Assembly (NCBI GenBank): GCA_033064195.1
Contig: JARBJD010000341.1
Coordinates: forward strand, 1-64,000
Direction: 5' to 3'
DNA from: Blattamonas nauphoetae
Taxonomy: Eukaryota > Preaxostyla > Oxymonadida
Length of the DNA: 64,000 nucleotides
Shown: positions 11,128 to 22,300 of the stretch, piece after piece
Numbering within the stretch: the stretch's first letter is position 1
Layout: each line of letters starts with the position of its first letter
The notes under the pieces: generated by a model
What the model was told of the DNA's origin: nothing
Seen by the model: the letters and a program-made list of their open reading frames with translations, nothing else
The model's database searches: none
Translations under genes and position numbers: made by a program

Positions 11128-11606
11128 TCAAGTACCTTTGTGTATGTTCCAATGAGTTCGCAATTCTCTTTTCAATACATTTTCAACAAATGATTGAGTG
11201 TAATGTTTTCGTTGACAATTATGAGCTCGATATCCTTTCATCCATTTCGAGGGAATCACTTTCCATTCGATTCCTTCGTACCGGTATGTGACAAGTGAAT
11301 CAGCATACTTGTATTCAGAAATGAGTTCACAATTTTCATTTTCAATGATTCGAGAAACTTTTCTTTCGTGCAACAATTAGATGCTGAAAGATATCTCTGG
11401 CGATTCAGATGTGGTCTGTATCCTTTGACGAAATTATTGACATACGCTCGATAAATGTCATCTGGTTTATCTTCGTGCACGTATTCGAAAGTACTCGCCG
11501 TGAGATATGTTGTTCCTTGTCGATTGAGAGTTGGTGGTGATTTCAGAATCAATTTTTCTTTCTCCAAAATTTCCAGTAGTTGAGTTGGTGTCAAGACAGA
11601 GCTCAT
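11128..11606 (-). CDS. Repeated-module ORFs of the virus-like element, distal copy
   Basis: Minus-strand frames starting at the ATG at 11606 and continuing to about 11128. They carry the module seen at 5.1-5.5 kb: NCELISEY, then VTYRYEGIEWKV, a Trp step, and KHYTQSFVEN. This shared HYTQSFVEN stretch is the strongest link between the two loci. The ATG at 11606 is preceded by TTTAATTTG and six bases (GATAAA), as at the other two starts. The locus appears to hold about one break. Function unknown. It probably belongs to the same virus-like element and so marks its known right-hand extent. Confidence 0.4.
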
Positions 11607-11621
11607 TTTATCCAAATTAAA
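11607..11621 (-). promoter_or_regulatory. Shared upstream motif, distal module ORF
   Basis: TTTAATTTG, GATAAA, then ATG at 11606 on the minus strand: the same nine-base motif and six-base spacing as at 5055 and 5484. The conserved spacing supports this ATG over an in-frame TTG three codons upstream. Confidence 0.5.
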
Positions 11622-11865
11622 AAATTGAATAAAAAAAGAAATCGACTTTGTTTTCTGAAAGCACTCAAAATTTGCTTCAAAAAAGACGCTTCAAAAGAGG
11701 TCCAAATATTTGACATATTTTTGGAATTTAGGTCAAATATTGACATCGTCAAAATGCATAAAAGACTTTTAGTTCAAGATTCAAAAGTGGGTCAATCGGA
11801 ATTGAGATTTGACTTCTATTTATCGATCGAGACCAACGTGGTTCTTAATTCTTCTCTATAACTAC

Positions 11866-12105
11866 TAATTATGACTGAAAACTGTTGTATAATTGATAGT
11901 TTCGATCAACCCCTTGTTACTCCATTGGGAGTTGATAGAAGAGATGAAGTGATTAAGTTTTTCTTTTTCTGCCTTTCTTTTTGGTTCCTGTGGTGGGCGG
12001 TGGGTCTAATATTTCTTCATCTCTTCTTTCAATGCCATTGTCGTGATCACTCTTCATAGTAGTGTCAATAATCCACGCCATGTCAATAATTCACGATCTT
12101 TCAGG
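11866..12105 (+). mobile_element. Relic of the DIRS-like element (ends only)
   Basis: About 57 bp from 11866 match, in reverse orientation, the sequence just before the gag-like gene of the DIRS-like element (about 25250-25310). From about 12007 to 12105 the sequence matches the opposite end of that element, including a decayed form of its 53-bp inverted repeat and two copies of a CAATAATYCACG step. The interior is absent. This is therefore a small internally deleted fossil of the same family on the other strand. It is clearly older than the main copy because the inverted-repeat portion has many changes. Confidence 0.65.
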
Positions 12106-12351
12106 AAATGACTGGTGAGGACATTCTAAGGACATGGTTGGACTGTTTCGAGATATAGAGGTCAAAGATCTGAGGAGAAGGTCCCTTTTTATGTGCAATG
12201 GGCTGATCAGAACAAACTGTCTCGATTTCTCCTTTAAACAACAATTCAGCCAGCATATTCTGATAATAATGACATGAAACTTCAACTTATGGAATATTAA
12301 GCTTGATTATCTTCACAATATCACTGTAAGATCAAATTGTGGGACAAATTA

Positions 12352-12706
12352 CAGGGTGTCCCAGAAGTAGTATAACACGATGGGTTGATCAGTTTCTTCT
12401 GATCTTGGGTTTGAAGCATCAGTCATCTTTCTCTTCTTCTCAATGCTTCTATCTTTCACTTTTGATCATCTCACCACTGTATCATTAATCATACTTCCAT
12501 ATTTGTTGAAAAAACGCGAGATCAAAAAACGAGGTCCAACACAGTTCAAGAGATATCGTGGGAATATTACCAAGGAGGCCGTGGTGAGATGATCAAAAGT
12601 GAAAGATAGAAGCATTGAGAAGAAGAGAAAGATGACTGATGCTTCAAACCCAAGATCACCAGAAACTGATCAACCCATCGAGTCATACTACTTCTGGGAC
12701 ACCCTG
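12352..12706. mobile_element. Mariner-type MITE with long inverted arms
   Basis: A 355-bp element bounded by CAGGGTGTCCCAGAAGTAGT at both ends in inverted orientation and flanked by TA on each side (12350-12351 and 12707-12708). The arms extend about 125 bp and differ at only about four positions, leaving a centre of roughly 105 bp. The end sequence and the TA duplication are typical of Tc1/mariner superfamily elements. There is no coding capacity, so it must have moved with a transposase encoded elsewhere. The near-identity of the arms suggests recent origin or hairpin-based repair. A transcript would fold into a very stable hairpin. Confidence 0.9.
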
Positions 12707-12879
12707 TACGGATTTTGTTTCTTGTCTTCGGGTGTATCGTTTCTCATTCCCAGTTTCTTACTTGTTTCGGTCTGATGCACCTTATTCTACTGATTGTTCA
12801 GTGGTCTTGCGGGTTCTCGTTCGGCTCTCCCACATTGTCGGACATTTTTGGCTGACTGTTCGGCTTTAGTGTTGTCTTT

Positions 12880-15800
12880 TCATATGTCGACGACTGGGAG
12901 AGAGGAGAAGCAACATGTTGTTGAGACAGGTCGATGTACATGTTCCGCTGCAAGGTTGGGGTGTGAATGGAGAGTTCGTGAGCGTCGGATCGCCATCTGT
13001 GATGTCGAGATAGACCATTCATGAAGTCTCGTTCTTCCCTGTAGACTGATCGCGATGCCCCATCTACTGTCTTCATATACGCCTGTGGCTCGCATCATTC
13101 GTCCGTGATCTTCTGATCGGGCCTGACCGACTGAGAGGAAGGCTGTGTGAAATGGGAGAATGATGAGGGGAAGGAAGAGAGCCAGGTACATCTGCATCAG
13201 AATACGAGAGTGCGCCACTGTGGCAGGATCAAGAATGGCAAACAGATCCTTCGTGAGCTGCGATGAGAGGATGCAGTTTCCGCTCAGAGTCTGCTCCACG
13301 TGTGCTTCGAAGGTTGGACCATGTGTGATCTCAAAAGGGATGAAAGAATAGAACGCGGATACCGAATTGAGAATATGGAGAGAGTCGTCGTACAAGAGGA
13401 AGTCTGTGGTGAGCGAGGAAAAAGAATGAGATGAAAAGAGCTTCAAACATTCCTCGAGAGCAGAACGGCGGAGAGCGGTCCATTGAATGCTCAGTCTGTG
13501 ACACTAATTGTATCAAGGTTGATGGACGATGCGGAAAATGAAGTGGAATTGATTTCCCTCCTGACATTGAGAGAGAACACCTGTGCTTGATGCGATCACA
13601 CCCTGGCCAATGGACTCTTTCACAACGATGACGAGTTGTTCCACTTAATACGTTGTTGCATGACTCAGTGATCATCAGCTCTTGCAAAAATTCTTCCAAT
13701 TGCTTCTTTAGACGACAAGCTAGCTGTAACTGTGATGTCAGAGAGGAGTCAATGACGATCATGTTGGTATTAGTGGGATGTTCCAGACCTTCTTCGTGTG
13801 TCGAGCAGGGAAGTTGGAGGAGAGAACAGTTCGGTGTGTTGGCTCCTTTGGCTTCGAGATAAGGACGACTCAGACTTCTCTGCGATGGAAGGAGGCTGAG
13901 GTGTGTTCTCCTCTTCATTCGTCTCAGGTTCAGATGCTGGCTCGTTGAAAGTGTCCTTCCCTATGTTGAATCGATCATCATTCTTCCCCAACTGTGACAT
14001 CCATGTCGCGGATCGTCATCGTCCGGAGAGATTCCATTGGATCGCTCTCATCGATAGATGGGATGGGCAGTTGAGTTGGATTTCGGGAACCACAGTATCA
14101 CAGTCTCGTTCGTCCAGTAGCGACCGGAATGTGGATGAGCGAGTCGTCCATCACCTCACTGGGTCGGATTATGCATGTTTTCTGGCTTGCAGGAGCTTGG
14201 GGAATTATCATCGAGCGCAGTTCGAAGTCATCCATAGCTGTTGTCATTGCTGTGTTGACGCCAGTGTGATTCTGATTTGGAGATTGCACGGCTGGTGATT
14301 TGTTCCTGTACCAGTCACCAACCACATCACAATCGTCGTTTTTCATCCACAGCGATTCGGGTGTTGTCCAGTCTCCCTCCGTTGTTGTCAGAGTGGTCGA
14401 CGAGTAGTGGAGGTTACGATTCACTGAAGGGAACGGAGCGTATCTGGCTGTGTTGTCAGTGAACGAGCAGTTCGTCAACGAGACTTCTGAGGAATCAATG
14501 AACAGGGTACCGAAAGAAGAGACAGAAGACTCCGATGTGAGGCCTTCCATTGCCGTTGGTTGGACATTACTGACGACAAGGCGAGTGAGGTTATCTGGCG
14601 TCTGAGAGAGGATCTCGTCGGATCGAAGGAGGAGAAGAACAGGATCGGAGACAGACGAGAGGAACGTCAGGCTGGTGAACGAGTGCGTGTATGTCTCGAC
14701 GATTCACTGATCAGTAACAATCAGCACGGGTGACGACGAGAAGACTGTGTCGTTGCTCGGAACTCGATGTTGGTGAGGGGGAGAGACCCAGCTGCAAACG
14801 TGAGAAGATTCCGTAATTTATGGACGGTGAGATGGACAGAGCGGTGAATGTCACTTTTTGGATGGCTAGCGAACCAGACAAGACGTTGATGAGCGCTTCC
14901 CTCGCTTCAGCGTGCGGGGAGAGGGAGAACACGAGCGAGGCGATGGCGGAGGAACCTAACATGAAAGTGAGGAGAGTAGCCCCGTCATTTCATTGTGTGG
15001 GGTTCCCATCAGACGCTTTGCGGCTATCTTCAGCGAGAGGCAAGGTTCGTGATGATCCCACACTTCTTTGTGTGCTGCGCTGAATCACTTCCCAAATCGA
15101 TCGTAGACGATCTTTGTCTGTGTCGACGGTGAAATCGAAACTGATCGAACCTGTCCCGATCTCTTCTGTACGCCTTGACTATGAGACGAAGATGTCCTTC
15201 CCATCATCCGTGCTTTTCGAGATTGGTGTGTTGAAGACTGGTGAGGAAGTGGAGTACTCACCAGAAAACGACGACAGAAGAGGTGTCGGCAGCAACACAT
15301 TCCTTGAAAGTGCACCAATCAATGGAGAGAGTGACCGATGATGCGTCGAAAGATACAAACACTGCCCCTCCTTTATCCGCGGTTGAGCTGCAGGTGACAT
15401 CGATTACGACGTTCGAGGTTATGGTGATGGAGTGACTAGTGGTAAGGACAACTGACACAACTCCTCCATCGTCTTCATTGCGGGCGATGGATAGAGTGAG
15501 CAGTTGAAGCACTTCAAGACCGTGCATAATCGATGGAGGGAACAAGAAGAGAGTCGGTAACATGTGGCGGAAGAAGGCAGACAAACGAAGATTTCTCTTC
15601 CTTTGAAAGTATCCGAGGAGGAGACAGAGCATCAGTGTGATGGAAGGGATGCGGTTGAATGGTGGAAGAAGCTCTGTTGTGTCAGGTGTGAGAGAAAGAA
15701 TTGAATTGACTGTCCGAGGGAAGGAGCAATTGAACACGTACAACAACTCAGGGAGAGAGATTTCTGGCGTTGTGATGAGAGGCATCTTGTGAGTGAAACG

Positions 15801-17930
15801 ATATGGCATCAGATGGTATGCATTCCGAGGAACAGTCACGATCACATTGAGTTCGTCGTGGAGGTGTCTGTACGTATCAGTGACTGAGTCCAAGACGATT
15901 GTGGACTGGTTGATAATCGATCTGATCTGGGAGAGGGCGAACTGGGGTATCGGAGTTTGGAGGTGGATACTCAAATGCGATGCTCCAGTTGCTCTGTTGA
16001 GCTCGTCGTTGGTTGATTGTGTGCCAAGTTCCGTCTGCACCGTCGACGCGTCTCGGCGATGTTGTGTTGATTGTTCCCGCTTGGACAGAGAGCGTCGACC
16101 AGAACTCTCTTCGGTTGAGACACTTTCAGAATGGTTGTGTCGGTTAACCGGACGTGAAGATTGATACCCCGACTGCTCGAACTCTTTGACCAGCCGATCG
16201 CGAGATCGCGTAAGGCCGGCTCTGTACAGTCTCATGAGACGATGAAAATTAATGTGAGTAGTCCGTTCCGTGACGTTCAAGTCAAACAGTTGAAAAGTGG
16301 CACCCAACGACGATGTTGGAGTGTACGGTGAGAATAAGGAGCAATCAGCATCTGCACATCAGGCATGATGTCTCCGTACGAGTGACCAACGAGGGCAGTC
16401 GAGTCGACTGTTGTTGTTTGCCCCTTCCCACCCGACAAATCGGACGAGCTGTTATGGATCCCACGTGCATTGGGGCTCATGATGCTTTTCCCGACACGTG
16501 GATGAGCTCTGTTAATGCGTGGAAATGGGAGCTACGATCCATCTGTCGAGTTGATGCTTGTTTTGCTCCTGTAGTGGCTGAGATTGGGCAGGTGTCGTTG
16601 AAGCTGAGGGAGTCGAGTTGGGATTGCGTGAGTTTGTACATCAAACATCAAATCTTCATTTGCTTCGTCCGTTCCTGTTCCGAGAGTGTGAGATGACAGG
16701 TCGAATAGTGAGCAGCAGTCGGGGCTGAGCTAAACGAGAGCGTCAGGGAGATCAGGGTGAGGGTACGTTTCGAATTCTTTGGATTCACCAACACAGACGA
16801 GTGATCAAACCTGAACGGAGTCATTGTTTCGCTGTGACGGAAGTCCACCAAAAACTGTCTGGACGTGGCAAAGGAGGAAAGCGAATTGACAGGCTGGAGT
16901 GAAGTCAATATGCAATAAAATCCGCGAAAACATTCAAGGCATCACAAAGCCAGCGATCCGCCGTCTAGCTCGTCGAGGCGAGGTGAAGCGCATCTCGAAC
17001 CTGATCTTCTACGAAACATGCGTGATTCTGAATATGTTCCTGGAGAGCATTGTTATTTAGAACCAGACGTGTCAGATATGTTGAGGACGAGTTCATGTTT
17101 CCCTCAACGTCATTTTCGTGACGAAGGGCTGACAGATTCGTGATTCTCGTTGACAGAATCTTCAGACCATTCATGATCACTCGATTTTCACTTTGCTTGT
17201 CCTGAACGAGGAGATTAGCCTTCAGAAGGCTTCCCAGCGACGTTAGTTCATCATAGTGGCTCTGCATATTGGTAAAATTGATGATTGTTGTGATGATGTG
17301 TGATTGTGCCTGGAGAGAGATGGGGAAATATGCGGAAGTGTCTCTCGAAGTGTGAGCGTCCTTTCTGAAGTGGAGAACCGACAGACGCAATCTGTTCTTC
17401 CTGAGACGGTGTGGATGTTCGGATCTGAGAATCGTTTGGGGCTGTTCAGATTGGTTTCTATGATCGCCTTTCGTGACCTCAGTTCGGCTGGCGAGGTTAG
17501 ATCGCACTGAGAGTTGTCTCTGTGGAATTCTGGCGCTTTCACTGGGTGGAATTCTGGAAGATACGTTAGAGTCCGTCGGAGAGAACTCGACATCTGGAGG
17601 TTCCTCTTTGCAAAATATGGTGCCAGCTGGAAAGATATTGGTGATTCAAGATACAGCGATGTTGAATCTGACCTAGACTGGTACGGAGAGGACGAATGGA
17701 AAGAGTTCGAGATGATTCGATCTTCATCAATGGTGTATTCTCAACTGTATGGTAGATCATGTAAATGTGGGAAGACGTTCAGCAAGTTAAGGCAAGCTGG
17801 GAGAGTGGTTGAGAATGTCTGGGAAGTCATTCAGAGCGAACAGTATCGTCGATGTCCTCGTGGGAGTTGTGATCGCTATATCTTCCGAGCGTGTGGACAA
17901 TTTGTGTGATGGTACGAACTGTCATAATAT
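12880..17930 (-). pseudogene. Decayed membrane-receptor region with beta-helix segment
   Basis: A chain of minus-strand coding-like frames rather than one gene. The best is 15258-16307: a long soluble part, a hydrophobic stretch near residues 215-265 (SITLMLCLLLGYF), and then, after about residue 290, a beta-helix repeat signature (DKGGAVFVSFDASSVTL with a C-T-F-K-E-C step). Upstream, 16965-17507 encodes helical sequence. Downstream, 14098-14962 holds further beta-helix steps such as SLTNCSFTDN, and 12880-13446 a membrane-like stretch (MYLALFLPLIILPF). The membrane parts recall large polytopic sensor proteins of anaerobic protists, but no diagnostic motif is visible. A likely reading is a membrane-protein gene into which a beta-helix segment has been pasted, both now decayed. 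Unresolved introns are the alternative. Confidence 0.35.
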
Positions 17931-18241
17931 ACCCAAACTACAGGTTGATTCAGTTGATTCAATTGAGGTAATCATGGATAAAAATCATCTTCAAAATTGG
18001 ATCTCACCCATTTTCTAGATTCGACATTCATCATTTACAAACCCGAGAGGTTTATGCGTGCATTAAACCTAATAAAATCGTGAATACTCTCTTTTTCACT
18101 CATTTCTCCACCATTATATGACTATGTGACTTGGTTATGTTGATCAGAACTGACATCCCACACTTTCTTCACACCTCGCTCCTGTCAAGATCTGTCAAAT
18201 AGCTTAACCACTTCAGGAAAATCATCACACTGATGGTAGTA
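17931..18241. other. No gene recognised
   Basis: A/T-rich sequence between the decayed receptor region and the TIR element. No open frame, repeat or RNA structure can be supported. Confidence 0.5.
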
Positions 18242-18419
18242 TTGTCCATATACATGAGTGACATGGCAAAAAGCCATGTCAGTTGTCAGTCATTTTTTCG
18301 TCAGATGTCCATGGGTCTGATCAAAACCTCTTTCTTTGATACTTCACTACAGATCGCCAGTATGTTTTCATCTTGTTTCTATTCTCTTTTTTACGGATAA
18401 ATATTTGTTTTACAGTCTC

Positions 18420-20371
18420 AGCAGGTCTGCCGTATGAAAACCAGTTCGACAGCGATTATTCAATATGGAACGACATGCAAAGAGAAACCACTCACGTCAA
18501 TCACACTCCGCATCGTACTAGCGGGATTACTCTCTCAATCGAATCACCCACAGGAATATCTAGTTTGTGTTCGCTTTCTTTCATTGCCTGACAGTCGAAG
18601 CAGATTCTGAACAGATTTGACTTGTTTCCTTCTGAAGACCAGGATATGACGAAAAACAGTCAACATGAAACTTATTGAAACATGCAACAGTTTGTTGTCT
18701 CTGGAAACTCCATTCGCATTTGCCCACATCCATCATTCAGCAAGATGAACTATGAGTTCACGAACTCACTTGGGACAGAATACAAGATGATTTTGACAAG
18801 AACCTGCGTGGTGACATGGAAAGAATTCGCAGTATGACCGAAGAGATCGCGCACAGTCTCGATCGTGCTATAGTTGGCGACAAATTAGAAACATCAAGCC
18901 AGTCTCATCCTATCAGACGCACCCATCCTTGTTCTCGTCTGACGTGTTGTCGCTCTTCTCCTCGTCGCTCTCGTCGTCCAGGTCGGAGTTCACTTCAGGG
19001 TGTGTTGTGTCGTCTTCTCTCTTTCTCTCCATGAGCGATGTCGCATCTGTCTCTTTCGTGTTATTCATCTCGAAGTTGTGATTGTTCTCTCTTTTCCTCT
19101 CAGTTTATCGTCAACGGAGAACAGATCACGCGACTCGTCGTTGGACACGTCGATCATTTCGTTCTTCTTCCTCGCCTCCTTCCAAACCGATGATGATTCC
19201 ACACAATTCACATCGTCTGTCTCGTTTCTCTTCGACGACTCGTCATGCTACCTCACGTCGCTCCCATCATCCCTCCCAACCAACACGTCGTCCCCCATCA
19301 CCACATCCACGACCCACTCAAGTTCAGTTCCGTCGAGGAAGTCGTCAGTTGCGACTTCTCAGTCGGGACTGTCGCGTCACTCATCATTCGTCTATAACTG
19401 GGAAGGGACGACGGAGACACACATCCACCACGTCAGACCCCTCCTCAGGCCAAATCAAGTCCAAAATGACCACCGCGGCAATCACAGACCATCCCCCTCA
19501 CTCCTCGGCGATTGACGGGAAAGCGGACGATGATGAGGACGGCGGAGACAATCTCACCGTCAACATCGTCACCACAGCGAATAAACAGCGTCGACCAGCG
19601 TATTTGGCAAGTGAACTAACTCCGTCACTGTCAAAGGCCCAGAGACATCCGCTCTTCTCGAACTTTCGTCTCAGCAAGAGCGACTCGAGCAGCGTTCGCA
19701 GCGTGTCGATCTCCCGTCGCCACTTTCCTCTCCCAGCTCAGTTCGACACCGTCCCAGCAGCTCCCAAAGGCACAAACACTCCCTTCCACTTCACCTTCGT
19801 CCTCCACACAGTCTTCCCCAACTTCTTCGTGATTTATTTTGTTGATACCACCGAAGCCGATGCGTGCGTTTGGAGGGTGGATATGCGCAGTTTGTGGAGG
19901 GACTCAAGGTTTGTTGGAGTCGGTGAGATTCGAGCCGAAAATGATCTGTTCTTTCACTCCTTCCTGTCTTCTTCTCTCTCCCACTCATCAATTTCACGAT
20001 ACAGCTTGTCCTTATCTCACCTCCTCACACTCACACTTTTCTCATTGAGTTTTCACATTTCTTTTTATCCAGCATCTATCCTTCTTCATGGAAATGTCAT
20101 TCTTACTCATCTCGTTTTCTTTCCCTCTTTCTCGCTCAGATCGGATTCTTCGCAAAGACAGACTTTCATCCATCCTTTAAAATGTCGTCACAGGTTTCCT
20201 CTCCTTATTCTCTTCATTTCTTTACCTTCCTCTTCATTCAAAAGCATGTCTTCAAACTTTAACTTTCAGTTGTTGTATTCTCAACGGATAACCGCCTGGA
20301 CTGTTGTGTTTCTTTCAACTCTGTTTGCCTTGTTTTCATATCTTCGTTCAAATCTCACTTTCATTGGATGA
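18420..20371 (+). pseudogene. Unassigned coding-like sequence inside TIR element copy 2
   Basis: Several plus-strand stretches look translated but change frame. Around 18.75-18.93 kb lies a charged helical piece (IQDDFDKNLRGDMERIRSM). From 19.1 to 19.85 kb a Ser/Arg/Pro-rich part leads into a more ordered region (about 19.55-19.80 kb, AYLASELTPSLSKAQRHPLF). The long frame 19082-20371 begins with TTG rather than ATG, and its last third is Ser/Leu/Phe-rich with no domain. I do not recognise a family. It may be a captured host gene, a multi-exon gene or partly chance; its neighbours give no functional hint. Confidence 0.2.
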
Positions 20372-20659
20372 TTAGACCACCTTCGATGAGTCGTTTTCAT
20401 CCTCTCACCATTTTCTTCCATGTCATGATACTCGCTCTTTCAATGAGGATTTCTTTAAAACACATTATCAAGAAGTGGAAGGAGAAAGGAGAGAAGGAAA
20501 GAAGGACTCCAACGGAAGAAGAGTCACAAAAAGTTAAAATCAAAAATACCGCTATTTCTCGATATTGAGAGATAATTATGAAAAAAGAGACAAAATCCAG
20601 ATAAAATGAGTGTGTGTGAAGTGAAAGATGGAATAATGTGAAGAGAAAAAACGATCAAA

Positions 20660-20900
20660 AAGCTACACATAACTGACACGATCTGTGTCACTGACAGTCA
20701 CCAAAAATCACTGACACGAGCCTTTTTCTCGACAACTATAGTGACAGGGAATGTAATTTTTGTGACCACATGTTCCTCACACATCACTCTACGATTTTTT
20801 TCGACTTTTAGTATCTATTATGCGCTATACATTGAGAAAAACCCGCATGTCAGTGAATGACACTGACACGATCATCCCTTAAAATATCTCTTTTGTCCAT
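20660..20900. repeat. Cluster of TGACA palindromes
   Basis: Repeated ACTGACACGA, TGTGTCACTGACAGTCACC and TCAGTGAATGACACTGACACG sequences, each partly self-complementary, lie within 250 bp inside the right third of the TIR element. They resemble the subterminal hairpins at its ends and could be transposase-binding sites or the ends of a small nested element. Confidence 0.4.
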
Positions 20901-21135
20901 TGGTGCAAATTTTCGGGTTATTATCGTCAGAAATGTTATTATTCATGTTTTTTATGACAGAATATCATATTATCATTCATAAAATGGAAATCAGGATCAT
21001 CGGAAACAATTGAAATTCTCCGAGATTAGACCCACAATTTTTTACCACATGTCAGTGACTGTCAGTCGGTTTTCTTGATTTTCGCAAATTCTGGTCAGGT
21101 CAGGCATGTATATTGTCCACCTTGAAGATCGTGGA

Positions 21136-22300
21136 TTATTGATTTTCGTGGATTATTGACGCTACTATCAGTGATCTCCGATTAATGGCCATCTCATTCC
21201 GAGATGAAGAAATATTGAGTGCGTTGGGAGACTGGATTTGCTTCACGTAGTGTTTCTTCATGACTCCAGATCTTGTACTGAGCCGTGCTGCCCTTGCTAC
21301 GTCATCTTCGTCCCATCCTCTGTCGATTCTTTTCGAGATCCCAGCGTGTTTGAGAGTATAAGGTTTGTATCGGTCGGTGTCGACCCCTGCTCTCCTCATT
21401 ATCTTGCCTGCTAACTGCGCCAGCTGCCCCCCACTTCTCTCTTCGCCCTCGGACGAGCGGAGGAGTTGACCCGCTGCAGCATTGTGTTGCCGTTTGCTCA
21501 GTTCGGTGAGCCAGCCGGCGAGACGGTTCCCTTCGCTGAGCCCGTCCTGCTTAAGAACAATCTCCTCCGGTTCAACTCCTGTCTTCAGTTTCGTTGTGAA
21601 GGTGACTGTAGTATCATCCGGAGTGGATAAAGATTCTCGCTGAATCCTTGCCGCTTCAGTGTATCGTATAGCATGGTGCATTACCAGAATGATCGTAATC
21701 GCCGCTTGCACCTCGTCATCTGGGATGCCGTTCCTGTTAACCCACATCCTGTCCAGCTCAACTTCCATCTTAGTCGCGTCCCATGTGTCTGTGTACCTAG
21801 ATTGTTGAGGATGGACCTTTCTCATCCCTTTCATAGTGGCTGCAACGATCATTGATGAACCTACTTGACCTTTCACCAAAAGCTGTGACAAAAAGGATAG
21901 TGCACTTCGGTCCACGTACGGTGGGCGCTTATGTTTCGAAGTCCTGATCTTCTGGGAGAGGTAGTTCGCAACTGTGATTTGATCCGTGTCCCTCCAGTCT
22001 CGACCGGCCTTGTCAGAATCAATAATCCATTTTCTTATCGCGCCCGCATATTGCCGTTCTGTGGTGTTACTGATCCCCGCAAGCATCCAAATCATAGCAT
22101 CTGTGCTGAGTCCAAGCTCATCGGCTAGACCCTCCCAGATCTCCCCAGCAAGAATGCTCGAAGGAGACCTGGGGGTCGGTTGCACCTTGATGCCCTCATT
22201 CCTGGACCGATTTCTGTCATCTGGTCCGTCCGGCCCAAGAGAAGAGACATCGTTGTCATCTGGTGGAGGAGGTCCAGACCTGGAATTGTTGTCCAGTCTG
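21136..22300 (-). CDS. Tyrosine recombinase of the DIRS-like element
   Basis: The C-terminal part of a long minus-strand frame encodes a phage-integrase-type recombinase. It has an N-terminal helical SAM-like region (TERQYAGAIRKWI, then NYLSQKI), the first catalytic Arg in HHAIRYTEAARI, a second box around YTLKHAGISKRID, and a terminal HYVKQI that supplies the Tyr. In DIRS elements this enzyme joins circular cDNA to the target without the usual duplication. The last codons run into the left inverted repeat. The frame overlaps the end of the RT/RNase H frame, as is usual in the family. Confidence 0.8.

Larger units (their letters stand above)
1..11606 (-). mobile_element. Polinton-like (protein-primed PolB) element, decayed and interrupted
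   Basis: Fossil virus-like element of the Polinton/Maverick kind, read on the minus strand and running off the left edge of the window. Visible parts are a B-family DNA polymerase region, small ORFs built from a repeated module on both sides of a later insertion, and a short motif repeated just upstream of three of its ORFs. It is interrupted by a TIR element at 5501-8182 and contains, or abuts, a tandem array at 8.4-9.9 kb. No terminal inverted repeats, integrase, ATPase or capsid gene can be seen here, so the outer limits are a guess; the shared upstream motif is the main reason for extending it to 11.6 kb. It is broken, with several breaks in the polymerase alone, and is probably of intermediate age because the protein motifs are still easy to read. 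Confidence 0.5.
18249..21112. mobile_element. TIR element with TATACATG ends and 7-bp target duplication (copy 2)
   Basis: The left end is TATACATGAGTGACATGGC; the right end is CATGTATA, giving an 8-bp inverted terminus followed by related TGAC-rich sequence. TTGTCCA occurs at 18242-18248 and again at 21113-21119, a target site duplication of 7 (possibly 8) bp. Immediately inside the left end is a nine-base stem TGACATGGC with an AAAAA loop. TGACA/CACTGACA palindromes recur near 20.68, 20.86 and 21.05 kb. Size (2864 bp), TATAC start, duplication length and subterminal hairpins match the element at 5501-8182, although the hairpin sequences differ. No transposase is recognised. The interior holds plus-strand coding-like sequence that I cannot assign. 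Confidence 0.65.
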
